Shown here one piece after another: positions 52,595 to 61,276 of a stretch of 64,000 nucleotides of DNA. This DNA comes from Palsa-870 sp035937155 (GTDB lineage: Bacteria; Chloroflexota; Dormibacteria; Dormibacterales; Dormibacteraceae), in the NCBI GenBank assembly GCA_035937155.1, contig DASYVJ010000106.1:1-64000 (forward strand), given 5' to 3'. The translations under genes were made by a program, and so were the position numbers. Within the stretch, counting starts at the first letter, position 1. Every line of letters starts with the position of its first letter. The notes under the pieces were generated by a model. It ran no database searches, had not been told where the DNA came from, and saw nothing but the letters and a program-made list of their open reading frames with translations.

Positions 52595-53371
52595 ATGCAG
52601 CCGCTGCCGGATAGCGACCTAGTCGTTCCGACGCCTGAGCGCGTTTCATTCGACTACCAGGTCGCCGGCCTTGGGACTCGCGCCATCGCGCAGATCCTGG
52701 ACCTTCTCATCGTGGCGGGCATTGTCCTTGCGGTTTTCTTCGTCGCCCTGGCGGCCTCACGAGTCGACGCCCAGACCGCCACCTTGATCCTGGGGATCGG
52801 CAGCTTCGTGGTCGTCTTCGGTTACTTCTGGGTGAGCGAATCGCTGTGGTCCGGCCAGACGGTCGGCAAGAAAGCGTTCCGCCTGCGCGCCGTCGGCGAT
52901 CGAGGCGAGCCGCTCACGTTCGGTCAGGCCGGGATCCGCAACATCGTGCGGATCGTCGATTTTCTACCGTATGCGTATGGCGTCGGGTTGGTCGTGTTGT
53001 TCGTCAACGGCAAGGGCAAGCGCCTCGGTGACCTCGCGGCGGGGACCATCGTGGTCAAGGACTCAGACCACATCGGGTTGTGGCAGCTGCCCGGTGGAAA
53101 AACTCCACCCGCATCTGCAGGGTTGGCCGTGCCGGCACCGACTGCATATGCCGCGGCCTCGGCCGCAGAGCTCACGCTCCGACGGCTCGATCCAGAGCTC
53201 CGGCGGTTTGTCAGCTCGTATGCGAGGAGGCGGCCAGAGATCTCGCTGGATGTCAGGGTGCAGCTGGCAAGCCAGGTCCAGTCCAGCCTTCGTGCCGCGC
53301 TCCCGGACGTCTTCGCGCAGGGCGGGCCGCTCGCCGCGCTTGACCGCCTGGCGGATCTAGAGAGGCAGTAG
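52595..53371 (+). CDS. RDD-family membrane protein
   Basis: A 258-residue protein from ATG 52595 (ATG 52571 is alternative). The RDD domain shows YQVAGLGTRAIAQILDLLIV, ESLWSGQTVGKKAFRLRAV, LTFGQAGIRNIVRIVDFLPY and GKRLGDLAAGTIVV, with three or four helices. A soluble C-terminal helical region of ~90 residues follows. RDD proteins are of mostly unknown role. This one closes the MoxR-DUF58-SpoIIM-RDD cluster. Confidence 0.88.
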   Translation: MQPLPDSDLVVPTPERVSFDYQVAGLGTRAIAQILDLLIVAGIVLAVFFVALAASRVDAQTATLILGIGSFVVVFGYFWVSESLWSGQTVGKKAFRLRAVGDRGEPLTFGQAGIRNIVRIVDFLPYAYGVGLVVLFVNGKGKRLGDLAAGTIVVKDSDHIGLWQLPGGKTPPASAGLAVPAPTAYAAASAAELTLRRLDPELRRFVSSYARRRPEISLDVRVQLASQVQSSLRAALPDVFAQGGPLAALDRLADLERQ

Positions 53372-53397
53372 GTCTTCTCTCGCGGCCCTCACCCTAA

Positions 53398-53422
53398 CCC
53401 TCTCCCGCTTCGCGGGAGAGGG
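53398..53422. repeat. REP-like palindrome after the RDD gene
   Basis: CCCTCTCCCGC pairs perfectly with GCGGGAGAGGG around TTC (11-bp stem), preceded by CCCTCACCCTAA. This matches the general form of dispersed palindromic elements common in many bacteria. It may also end transcription of the RDD gene. Confidence 0.6.
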
Positions 53423-53426
53423 GACT

Positions 53427-53508
53427 CCTTGAAAAGGGGACGCCGCCCCGGGGGTAGTCAGGGCGGCGCTTTTACGCTTCAAGGAACCGGGGGTTCAATT
53501 CCGTTCCT
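53427..53508 (+). promoter_or_regulatory. structured leader upstream of radA
   Basis: CCTTGAAAAG (53427-53436) pairs with CTTTT and CTTCAAGG (53469-53484). GCCGCCC (53442-53448) pairs with GGGCGGC (53461-53467). AGGAAC (53482-53487) pairs with GTTCCT (53503-53508) around GGGGGTTCAATTCC, which looks like a T-loop but does not form a proper tRNA arm. The competing use of 53482-53484 suggests alternative folds. TATAAAA at 53532-53538 may be the radA -10. No known RNA family is recognised. Confidence 0.4.
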
Positions 53509-53597
53509 CTTAGAAATACAACGCCCGACGCTATAAAAGGCTACGCGTCCACTTGTAAAAGCTGACCGCGGGTGGGAGAGTAGTCCCTCCTTCCCCC

Positions 53598-55031
53598 ATG
53601 CCTAAATCCACGATCACTTTTGTTTGCACCGAATGCGGCGGCGAGAGCCTCCGCTGGGCGGGTCAGTGCCCTCACTGTCACGCGTGGAACACCTTGCAGG
53701 AGTTCCAGGTCCGCAAAGCGGCCCCCGGCCGAGCAGGGTCGCGCGCGCCGGGCGCGTTTCAAGGCAAGGCGGCCGGCGCCTCGACCCCGATCGCTCTCAG
53801 CGAGATTTCGAGTGAGGCGGCACCGCGCCGCCGGCTCGGGTGGGAGGAGCTGAACCGGGTCCTCGGAGGCGGGATCGTGCCCGGCAGCCTGGTCCTGGTC
53901 GGCGGAGAACCGGGGGTGGGGAAGTCGACGCTGCTCATGCACGCGGCGGCGCAGGTCGCTCAACGCGGGGGTAGGGTCCTCTACATCTCGGGCGAGGAGT
54001 CGGCGCAGCAGGTGCGTATGCGGGCGGAGCGCCTGGGCGCCCTTGAGTCGGGCATCTTCCTCCTGGCGGAGAACGATCTCGACGCGATCTGCGACTCGAT
54101 CTCGGCCGACCCACCGTTGCTCGCGATAATCGACTCGATCCAGACCGTGACCGACGCCGGGTTCGAAGGCAGCGCCGGAAGCGTGACCCAGGTCCGGGAG
54201 TCCGCCGCCCGCCTGATGCGGCTTGCCAAGGAGATCGGGGTGCCGATCTTCCTGGTCGGACATGTGACCAAAGACGGTGCAATCGCCGGTCCCAGGGTCC
54301 TGGAGCATATCGTTGACACCGTGCTGTACCTGGAAGGCGACCGGCGGCAGGAGCTTCGTATCCTGCGAGCGATGAAGAATCGATTCGGCTCTGCCGAGGA
54401 GATCGGCGTGTTCGCCATGGGCGAGGCAGGTCTGGAAGAGGTGTCAGACCCCTCCGCCGCCCTCCTCGGATCGGCTGCCACCTCGTCGCCGGGCACCGCG
54501 ATCGTGGCTGCCCTCGAGGGAACCCGACCCCTGCTGGTCGAGATCCAGAGCCTCGTCAATACGAATCAGAACAGCATGGTGCGGCGGATCGCGAACGGGA
54601 TCGACGTCAACCGACTTCACATGATCCTGGCCGTGCTGGAAAAGCGCCTCGCGTACAAGTTCGGCAACTCAGACATCTTTGTCAGCGTCGCGGGCGGCAT
54701 CCGGGTGACCGAGCCGGCCGCCGATCTAGGTCTTGCCCTGTCAATCGTCAGCAACCAGAACAACAGGCCACTGCCAGACGGCCTGGTTGTCATCGGTGAG
54801 CTGGGTTTGACGGGTGAGGTGCGCCGCGTAGGCCAGCTCGAGCGCCGCCTCCAGGAGGCGGTTCGTCATGGTCTCACGCGCGCCTTGATTCCGGCCGGCA
54901 CTAAAGCCGGACGGCCTTCCGGCCTCGAGATCGTCGAGGTCCGGACCCTGGCGGAGGCAGCCTCCGCCGCTTTTTCTACACCTATGAGGTCTGGCGCATT
55001 CATTACAGGTACCGAGGTATCGGTCTCCTGA
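53598..55031 (+). CDS. radA: DNA repair protein RadA (Sms)
   Basis: A 477-residue protein. The zinc finger is CTECGGESLRWAGQCPHC. The RecA-like core has GGEPGVGKSTLLMHAA, YISGEES and IIDSIQT. The RadA-specific KNRFGSAEEIGVF and a Lon-protease-like C-terminal domain (DIFVSVAGGIRVTEPAADL, VVIGELGLTGEVRRV) are present. RadA is a DnaB-like helicase in recombination branch migration. It is followed by the PIN-TRAM gene after 11 bases, with no disA between. Confidence 0.96.
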   Translation: MPKSTITFVCTECGGESLRWAGQCPHCHAWNTLQEFQVRKAAPGRAGSRAPGAFQGKAAGASTPIALSEISSEAAPRRRLGWEELNRVLGGGIVPGSLVLVGGEPGVGKSTLLMHAAAQVAQRGGRVLYISGEESAQQVRMRAERLGALESGIFLLAENDLDAICDSISADPPLLAIIDSIQTVTDAGFEGSAGSVTQVRESAARLMRLAKEIGVPIFLVGHVTKDGAIAGPRVLEHIVDTVLYLEGDRRQELRILRAMKNRFGSAEEIGVFAMGEAGLEEVSDPSAALLGSAATSSPGTAIVAALEGTRPLLVEIQSLVNTNQNSMVRRIANGIDVNRLHMILAVLEKRLAYKFGNSDIFVSVAGGIRVTEPAADLGLALSIVSNQNNRPLPDGLVVIGELGLTGEVRRVGQLERRLQEAVRHGLTRALIPAGTKAGRPSGLEIVEVRTLAEAASAAFSTPMRSGAFITGTEVSVS

Positions 55032-55042
55032 GGAGGTAACCC

Positions 55043-56128
55043 GTGAAGCGTTCCGAGTTTCTCGCCCGGTGGCTAGGGGCGGGGCTCGGAGTGGTCGGTG
55101 GTTTTTTGCTCGGTTATTTCATGGTCCGCGGTGTGGGAAACCCCCACCCGGGATACGTGATCATCGGGCTGACCACGCTGGAAGGCTTGATCTTCGCCTA
55201 CCTGGGCACGCCGTACGTGCTCGGCGGCTGGCGAACGTTCAACTTCCGGCTGACGAGCACTCCGCTGCCCGATTTGTTGAGCGGCCTTCTCGGCATGGTC
55301 GTCGGCCTTGTCATCGCCGTTCTCATCGGCTTCTTCGTGCGCGACCTGCCGTATGGCTACGCGCTGTCGTTTGTGCTTGCCCTGCTGCTGGCGGCGCAGG
55401 GCGCTGCGGTCGGGCTCACCCGGCGCGCTGAGCTCAACTCGCTGTTCTTCGGTGCCGGCGCTGCCCGCGCAGACGATACACACAGGCTGAGCGCGGTGCT
55501 GCTCGACACGTCGGTGATCATCGACGGCCGCATCCAGGACATCGCAAAGACAGGTTTCGTCGACATGCCACTGGTCATCCTCAGCTCGGTGCTGCGGGAG
55601 CTGCAGATGGTGGCCGACTCGGCCGACGCAACGCGCCGGCGGCGCGGACGGCGCGGCCTGGACGTGCTGACCGAGATGCAGAAGGACCCTTCGATCAACT
55701 TGCAGGTGGAGGAAGACGATACGGCGCCGGGCACCGAGATCGACGCTCACCTTGTGCGCACGGCCAAGCGCAAGAGCTGGGCCATCATGACCAACGACTT
55801 CAACCTCAACCGTATCGCGCGTCTCGAAGGCGTCGCGGTGCTCAATCTCAACGAGCTGGCCCAGGCCATGCGGCCGGTTGCAATCCCGGGCGAGGAGATC
55901 GTGGTCACTGTCGCACGCGAAGGCAAGGAGCCAAGCCAGGGCGTCGGCAGCCTCGACGACGGCACCATGGTTGTGATCCAGAACGGGCGCCGCTTGTTGA
56001 ACCAGACCATCACCGCCGTCGTGACGTCTGTGATCCAGACCTCGGCGGGCAGGATGATCTTCGCCGAGCCGGCCGGCGTCGACGGGCGGCGCGGCACCAA
56101 TCGCGGCAAGCGCGAGGAGTCCGCGTGA
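55043..56128 (+). CDS. PIN/TRAM-domain membrane protein (YacL type)
   Basis: A 361-residue protein from GTG with GAGGAGG upstream. Four membrane helices (~12-125) precede a PIN domain with LLDTSVIIDGRIQDIAKTGF, ELQMVADSADATRRRRGRRGLDVL, DAHLVRTAKRKSWAIMTNDFNLNRIA and the acidic nuclease residues. A TRAM-like RNA-binding tail follows (EEIVVTVAREGKEPSQGVG, DDGTMVVIQNG). YacL-type proteins are putative membrane-bound RNases. Its GTG-linked stop overlaps ispD. Confidence 0.92.
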   Translation: MKRSEFLARWLGAGLGVVGGFLLGYFMVRGVGNPHPGYVIIGLTTLEGLIFAYLGTPYVLGGWRTFNFRLTSTPLPDLLSGLLGMVVGLVIAVLIGFFVRDLPYGYALSFVLALLLAAQGAAVGLTRRAELNSLFFGAGAARADDTHRLSAVLLDTSVIIDGRIQDIAKTGFVDMPLVILSSVLRELQMVADSADATRRRRGRRGLDVLTEMQKDPSINLQVEEDDTAPGTEIDAHLVRTAKRKSWAIMTNDFNLNRIARLEGVAVLNLNELAQAMRPVAIPGEEIVVTVAREGKEPSQGVGSLDDGTMVVIQNGRRLLNQTITAVVTSVIQTSAGRMIFAEPAGVDGRRGTNRGKREESA

Positions 56129-56814
56129 CTGTTGGAGTGATCGTCGCGGCAGCCGGTTCCGGGTCGCGGCTCGGCCGGGGCAGCAAAGCACTGGTCCAGC
56201 TCAACGGCCGGACCACGCTTGCCCGCGTGCTCGAGCTCTTCCTGGCCCTGGACGAGGTTGATCGGATCGTGGTCGTCGGTCCGCCGAGCCGGCTGGAGAA
56301 CGCCGAGCGAGAGGTTCAGGCCCTGCATCCGCGCAAGCGGGTGACCGTCAAGGCGGGCGGCGAGAGCCGGCAAGAATCGGTCCGGGTCGGCCTGGCGGCC
56401 CTCGGCGAGTGCGACTTTGTGCTCGTGCACGACGCCGCCCGTCCGCTGGCCACGGCCTCCCTCGTCCGGAGGGTGCTCGCCGCGGCCATGGAGTCTGGCG
56501 CGGCATTCCCCGCGATCGCCCCGCGCGACGCGGTGAAGCGGGTGGAAGGCAACCGGCTTGTTGAAAGCCTTGACCGGTCGCGAATCGTGCTGGCGCAGAC
56601 GCCGCAGGCCTTCGCATACGAGCTGCTCGCGCGCGCCCATCGCGAAGCAGCTGATGCGGGCCTCGTCGGCGACGACGATGCGCAGCTCGTCGCCGCGACG
56701 GGTCATGCGGTCACGGTCGTCGAAGGCGAGCCGGGCAACATCAAGCTCACGACGCCCGAGGACCTCGGGGTCGTGGAGGCTCTGATCAGAGAGCAGGAAG
56801 CCGCCGCCGGGTGA
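56125..56814 (+). CDS. ispD: 2-C-methyl-D-erythritol 4-phosphate cytidylyltransferase
   Basis: A 229-residue protein from GTG. It has VIVAAAGSGSRLGRGSKALVQL, KAGGESRQESVRVGL, VLVHDAARPLA, QTPQAFAYELL and DDAQLVAATGHAVTVVEGEPGNIKLTTPEDL. It makes CDP-methylerythritol in the MEP isoprenoid pathway. It overlaps both the PIN-TRAM gene and ispF by four bases. Confidence 0.95.
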   Translation: MTVGVIVAAAGSGSRLGRGSKALVQLNGRTTLARVLELFLALDEVDRIVVVGPPSRLENAEREVQALHPRKRVTVKAGGESRQESVRVGLAALGECDFVLVHDAARPLATASLVRRVLAAAMESGAAFPAIAPRDAVKRVEGNRLVESLDRSRIVLAQTPQAFAYELLARAHREAADAGLVGDDDAQLVAATGHAVTVVEGEPGNIKLTTPEDLGVVEALIREQEAAAG

Positions 56815-57284
56815 GGGTGGGGATCGGGTATGACATCCACCCGCTCAAGGCCGGCCGCGATCTGATCCTCGGGGGCGTGCGGATCGCGCATCCGATGGGT
56901 CTTGACGGCCATTCGGACGCGGACGTGCTCACGCATGCCGTGATCGACGCGCTGCTTGGTGCCGCGGGCCTGGGCGACATCGGGAAGCTCTTTCCCGCCG
57001 ACGATCCAAAATTCAAAGACGCATCGAGTCTGGACTTGCTCTCGAGCGCGGCCGATGCCGTGCGAGTCGCCGGTTACCGGATCGTGAACGTCGACAGCAC
57101 CGTGATCGCTGAGGAGCCTCGTCTGCAGGCCCACCTGGAAGACATGAAGCGGAACCTCTCGACGCGCCTGCACATCAATCGAGGCAACGCCAGCGTCAAG
57201 GCCACATCCCCCGAGGGACTGGGCGCGCTGGGCGGGAAGGCCGGCATAGCGGCGCAGGCCGTCGCGCTGATCGAGGAAACATGA
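56811..57284 (+). CDS. ispF: 2-C-methyl-D-erythritol 2,4-cyclodiphosphate synthase
   Basis: A 157-residue protein from GTG. VGIGYDIHPL holds the metal Asp and His, and GHSDADVLTHAVIDALLGAAGLGDIGKLFP, KFKDASS, NVDSTVIAEEPRL and ATSPEGLGALGG complete the active site. It cyclises CDP-methylerythritol 2-phosphate. It directly follows ispD and overlaps cysS by four bases. Confidence 0.96.
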   Translation: MRVGIGYDIHPLKAGRDLILGGVRIAHPMGLDGHSDADVLTHAVIDALLGAAGLGDIGKLFPADDPKFKDASSLDLLSSAADAVRVAGYRIVNVDSTVIAEEPRLQAHLEDMKRNLSTRLHINRGNASVKATSPEGLGALGGKAGIAAQAVALIEET

Positions 57285-58693
57285 CGCTCAAGCTGCACAA
57301 CACGCTGACCGGCACGAAGGATGTCTTCGAGCCGATCACGCGAGGCCACGTGGGCATGTACGCGTGCGGACCGACGGTGTGGAACTTCGCCCACGTCGGC
57401 AACCTTCGCGCGTTTCTCTTCTACGACCTCATCCGGCGACATCTCCAGGTGAGCGGCTACGCCGTGAACCACGTGATGAACCTCACGGATATCGACGACC
57501 GGATCCTCGACCAGGCGATGCACGCCGAGGTCACGATCGGCGAATACGTCAAGCCCTACATCGCAGCGTTCTTCGAAGACATGTCCGCGCTCCGCGCCCA
57601 GCCGGTGGAGCACTACCCGCGCGCGACCGAGCACATCCCCGAGATGGTCGAGATGACCAGCGAGCTCATCGCGCACCACTACGCATACGTCGCCGACGGC
57701 GACGTGTACTTCAGGATCTCCAGCTTTCCCTCGTACGGGGCGCTGTCGCGCCTGGACCGCAGCGGCCTCAAAGCCGGAATGAGGGTCGCCACGGACAAAT
57801 ACGACAAGGAATCGGTCAGCGACTTCGCGCTCTGGAAGAAGGCGCAGCCGATCGACGAGAAGCTTGGTGCGGCCTGGGATGCGCCGTTCGGCCGCGGCCG
57901 GCCGGGCTGGCACATCGAGTGCTCGGCGATGAGCAAGCGCTACCTGGGGGAGACGCTCGACATCCACGCAGGCGGCGTGGACCTCATGTTTCCGCACCAC
58001 GAGAACGAGATCGCGCAGTCGGAAGCGGCGAACCACAAGCAGTTCGCGCGCTACTGGCTGCACTCAGAGCATCTCGCGGATGCGACGGGCGAGAAGATGT
58101 CCAAGAGCGCCGGCGGCTTCACGACGCTGCGCGACCTCAGCGAGGCCGGCCACGACCCGGTCGCGGTTCGCTTCTTCCTGATGGCCAACGCCCACTATCG
58201 CGCTCGCCTGCGGCTCAGCGATGAAGCTCTGAACGCGGCAGCCGAGCAGGTACGCCGTTTGCGGGAGTTTGCCGACCGGGTGCGACGCACCGAGCCTGGA
58301 AACCTCGAGGACGATCGCCTCTTGACTCGCATCGGTGAAGTCCGGAGCGGTTATCGCGAGGCCCTGGATGACGACCTCAACCTGCCTCAAGGCCTGGGAC
58401 TGGTCTTCGAGCTCGCTCGAGAGGCGAATGCGGCGCTGGACGCCGGGCGCGTTGGTGAGACCGGCCGCCAAGCCTTGCTGCAGCTGGTCGATGATTTCGA
58501 CGCCCACCTCGACGTCGTCCGCACGGAGGAGCCGGGGCTTGCCGAAGAGGTCGAGCGCCTGATCGCCGAGCGCGAGGCGTCGCGTAAAGCGCGCGACTTC
58601 GCCCGTTCGGACAGGCTTCGCGAGGAGCTTCGCCAGAAGGGCATCGCGCTCGAAGACTCGAAGGAAGGTGTGCGATGGCGCCGCGTCCGGTAA
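57281..58693 (+). CDS. cysS: cysteinyl-tRNA synthetase
   Basis: A 470-residue class I synthetase. YACGPTVWNFAHVGNLRAF contains the zinc Cys and HIGH-like HVGN; MNLTDIDDRIL, WHIECSAMSKRYLG, DIHAGGVDLMFPHHENEIAQSEA and KMSKS in GEKMSKSAGGF are present. The C-terminal DALR-type region is intact. It charges tRNA-Cys. Its last 19 bases overlap rlmB. Confidence 0.97.
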   Translation: MTLKLHNTLTGTKDVFEPITRGHVGMYACGPTVWNFAHVGNLRAFLFYDLIRRHLQVSGYAVNHVMNLTDIDDRILDQAMHAEVTIGEYVKPYIAAFFEDMSALRAQPVEHYPRATEHIPEMVEMTSELIAHHYAYVADGDVYFRISSFPSYGALSRLDRSGLKAGMRVATDKYDKESVSDFALWKKAQPIDEKLGAAWDAPFGRGRPGWHIECSAMSKRYLGETLDIHAGGVDLMFPHHENEIAQSEAANHKQFARYWLHSEHLADATGEKMSKSAGGFTTLRDLSEAGHDPVAVRFFLMANAHYRARLRLSDEALNAAAEQVRRLREFADRVRRTEPGNLEDDRLLTRIGEVRSGYREALDDDLNLPQGLGLVFELAREANAALDAGRVGETGRQALLQLVDDFDAHLDVVRTEEPGLAEEVERLIAEREASRKARDFARSDRLREELRQKGIALEDSKEGVRWRRVR

Positions 58694-59451
58694 AACGCCC
58701 ACTGCAGCGGCCGCGCGCAAACAGTGGCACCGCGCGAATCGCGACGACTCCGCTGATCCACGGCCGCAACGCCGTGCTGGAAGCGGCGCGGGCCGGGCGG
58801 GTCGTCAAGGTGTATCAGGCTTCCGGCCTCGGCCACGATCCCCGACTCGAGGAGCTGGGCCGCCTGGCTCGGATCGAGGTCGTCCCGCCCGAGCGGCTGG
58901 ACGTCATCGCCCCCGGCGTCCACCAGGGCGTCGCGGCGGAGCTGCAGCCTCGGCGCGACTGGCCGCTCAAGGACCTGCTCGCCACCAATCCAACGCTGCT
59001 CGTCGCGCTCGATTCGATCATGGACCCGCAAAACCTCGGGGCCATCCTGCGCAGCGCGGAGGTCGCCGGCGCCGAAGGCGCGATCATCCCCGAGCATCGG
59101 AGCGCCCCGCTGTCACCGGCCGCAGTCAAGGCGAGCTCGGGCGCGAGTGAGTTGCTCCGCATCTCAGGGGTCTCGGGCCTGCCATCGGCCATCACCGAGG
59201 TCAAGCGATCCGGTATCTGGTGCGTGGCCCTCGACCCGCGCGGGGAGATGCAGGCATGGGACTTCGACTTCACGCAGCGCGTCTGCCTGGTGGTTGGCAG
59301 CGAAGGCGAAGGAGTTCATCGGTTGGTGAAAGAAAGGTGCGATGCGCGTGTTCGCCTGCCGGTGAAGGGCCACATCGCGAGCCTCAACGCATCGGCGGCC
59401 GCGGCCGCGCTGCTGTACGAGGTCACGAGGCAGCGCAATGGCAGTTCCTAA
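58675..59451 (+). CDS. rlmB: 23S rRNA (guanosine-2'-O-)-methyltransferase RlmB
   Basis: A 258-residue SpoU-class protein. A basic N-terminus precedes IHGRNAVLEAARAGRV, then the SPOUT domain: LDSIMDPQNLGAILRSAEVAGAE, VVGSEGEGVHRLV and LPVKGHIASLNASAAAAALLYE. It methylates G2251 (E. coli numbering) of 23S rRNA; a tRNA TrmH role is less likely given the N-terminal domain. The cysS-rlmB-yacP order is that of Bacillus, minus mrnC. Confidence 0.93.
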   Translation: MAPRPVKRPLQRPRANSGTARIATTPLIHGRNAVLEAARAGRVVKVYQASGLGHDPRLEELGRLARIEVVPPERLDVIAPGVHQGVAAELQPRRDWPLKDLLATNPTLLVALDSIMDPQNLGAILRSAEVAGAEGAIIPEHRSAPLSPAAVKASSGASELLRISGVSGLPSAITEVKRSGIWCVALDPRGEMQAWDFDFTQRVCLVVGSEGEGVHRLVKERCDARVRLPVKGHIASLNASAAAAALLYEVTRQRNGSS

Positions 59452-59462
59452 ACTGAGGCCTG

Positions 59463-60833
59463 ATGCCTGACGCCCTGGCGGAGATGGAGCGCGACTCAGC
59501 GGACATTCCGCTGACGCGTTCAGCACGAGACATACTCGAACGCGCCGCAGCGATGGCAAAGACACGCGACGAAAGCGCCACGCCCAGCGACGTGCTCCAG
59601 GTGCTGCTGTCGATTCGAGGCACGCTGGCCGACGAGGCGATTCGCGCGCTTGGCTTCGATCCATCAACCATCGTTGCGCAGGTGCCGGCGGCGACTGATG
59701 GGTCTGGCGCCAAGGCCATCCCGCTGCGTCAGCTGCTGGTCAACGCGAATCGCGAGGCGCAGGTGCTCGGGCATTACCACGTCGACTCGATTCATCTCCT
59801 GCTCGCGATGATCTACACCGACTCGCCGGAAACTTCGGCGCCGCTCCAGAAGGCAGGCCTCACCCTGTACGACCTCCGCCGCCACCTTCAGGCCGGCACA
59901 AAAGTGGACTTTCAGCCCGGCGAGTCGGACAGGCTGCAGGGGAGCCGGACCGAGGGCCGGACGCGCGCTGGCCGCACGGACACCCCCGATCGCTCGCGCC
60001 CGGAGCAGCCGCGCGCGCCCAGCCGGCAACGGCCGGACGCAGCGCTACGGCGCAAGCCGTGGCCGTCGCTGCGCGGCGTGATCAAGGTGAGCCCCGTGTT
60101 CCTCGGTCTCGTCGGCGTCACGGCTGCCTCGGGGGCGATGCTGTGGTTCGGCATCCTTCCGGGACTGGCGGGAGCTCTGACCATCGTGTTCGTGACGGCC
60201 GGTTGGATCACGTCAGTCTGCATCCATGAGTTCGGCCACGCCATGGTCGCGTACCTCGGCGGCGACCTGAGCGTGCGCGCCTCCGGGTATCTCGACATGA
60301 ACCCGCTTCGCTACACGAACGTGATGCTGAGCCTGGTCATGCCGGTGCTCTTTCTGCTGCTGGGCGGCATCGGTCTGCCCGGCGGGGCGGTCTACATCAA
60401 TCGCGCCGCGCTGCGCAGCCGCGCCTGGGATTCGGCTGTATCCGTCGCTGGGCCTGTGGGCACCCTGCTGTGCGCTGTGCTCGTGGCGATCCCTTTCCTG
60501 ATCCCGGGCCACCAGGATTGGGTCATACCCCACGTCAACTTCTTCGGGGCGCTGGCCTTCCTCGGATTCATCGAAGCCATCGCGCTTGTCTTGAACCTGC
60601 TGCCGGTGCCAGGCCTTGATGGTTTCGGCATCCTGCGGCCGTGGCTGCCCTACTCGGCCCAGGGCCTTGCAAATCAGTACGGACAGCTGGGCATCATCGC
60701 GGTGTTCGCGGCCTTGTGGCTCGTCACGCCAGTCAACCACGCATTCTTCGGATTCGTGGTTCAGATCACGAACCTGGTGGGTATCGATCAGGCCTTGATC
60801 GCTTATGGCCAGGCATTCATGAGATTTCGCTAA
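59463..60833 (+). CDS. Clp N-domain fused to site-2-protease-like (M50) membrane protein
   Basis: A 456-residue protein. Residues ~15-145 form a double Clp_N-like repeat (TRSARDILERAAAMAKTRDE with ATPSDVLQVLLSI, then LRQLLVNANREAQVLGHYHV with DSIHLLLAMIY). A Pro/Arg-rich linker (150-200) follows. The membrane part has HEFGH in CIHEFGHAM and N-x2-P-x4-DG in NLLPVPGLDGFGIL, the two metal motifs of M50 intramembrane proteases. The Clp_N part probably selects soluble substrates or adaptors. I do not know this fusion as a characterised protein. It lies between rlmB and yacP. Confidence 0.85.
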   Translation: MPDALAEMERDSADIPLTRSARDILERAAAMAKTRDESATPSDVLQVLLSIRGTLADEAIRALGFDPSTIVAQVPAATDGSGAKAIPLRQLLVNANREAQVLGHYHVDSIHLLLAMIYTDSPETSAPLQKAGLTLYDLRRHLQAGTKVDFQPGESDRLQGSRTEGRTRAGRTDTPDRSRPEQPRAPSRQRPDAALRRKPWPSLRGVIKVSPVFLGLVGVTAASGAMLWFGILPGLAGALTIVFVTAGWITSVCIHEFGHAMVAYLGGDLSVRASGYLDMNPLRYTNVMLSLVMPVLFLLLGGIGLPGGAVYINRAALRSRAWDSAVSVAGPVGTLLCAVLVAIPFLIPGHQDWVIPHVNFFGALAFLGFIEAIALVLNLLPVPGLDGFGILRPWLPYSAQGLANQYGQLGIIAVFAALWLVTPVNHAFFGFVVQITNLVGIDQALIAYGQAFMRFR

Positions 60834-60835
60834 GC

Positions 60836-61276
60836 GTGCCGGAGCGCGTGGTCGTCGACGGATACAACGTGATCCACGCCTGGCCAGAGCTCAAGGGGCT
60901 GCTCGGCGGGGCGTCGCTGGAGGCGGCGCGCGACAGGCTGATCGAGCGCCTGTCCGTTTTCGGCATGGTGGCCGGGGCGGAGGTGACCGTGGTCTTCGAC
61001 GCGCACCATTCCACCGCACGTACCAACTCAGAGGTGATCGTCGAAGGCGTGCGCGTTCTGTTCACACGCAAAGGACATTCGGCCGACCACGCCATCGAGC
61101 GCATCGCGTATGACGCCTCTCAGGTGGGGGACATGATCACCGTCGCGACCTCAGATCGCTTTCAGCGCGACCTGGTTCGCGGCATGGGAGGAGCGGTGAT
61201 CAGTGCGCTCGAGCTCGAGCGCCGCGTCATCGACGCCGAAGAGGAGCTCACCCGCCGAGTCAACCGGTACCAATGA
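60836..61276 (+). CDS. YacP-like NYN-domain endoribonuclease
   Basis: A 146-residue protein from GTG 60836. It has VVVDGYNVIHAWPEL, ARDRLIERLSVF, VTVVFDAHHS, ADHAIERIAYD and TVATSDRFQRDLVRGMGG, with the PIN-like acidic residues of NYN domains. The Bacillus homologue YacP (Rae1) cuts mRNA in the ribosomal A site. It overlaps pyruvate kinase by four bases. Confidence 0.9.
   Translation: MPERVVVDGYNVIHAWPELKGLLGGASLEAARDRLIERLSVFGMVAGAEVTVVFDAHHSTARTNSEVIVEGVRVLFTRKGHSADHAIERIAYDASQVGDMITVATSDRFQRDLVRGMGGAVISALELERRVIDAEEELTRRVNRYQ

Noticed and set aside
53481..53510. T-arm-like hairpin (GGGGGTTCAATTCC) suggesting a tRNA or tmRNA 3' end
   Set aside because: The five-base T-stem does not pair properly (GGGGG against CCGTT), there is no matching acceptor or D-arm, and no tmRNA 5' half lies within reach.
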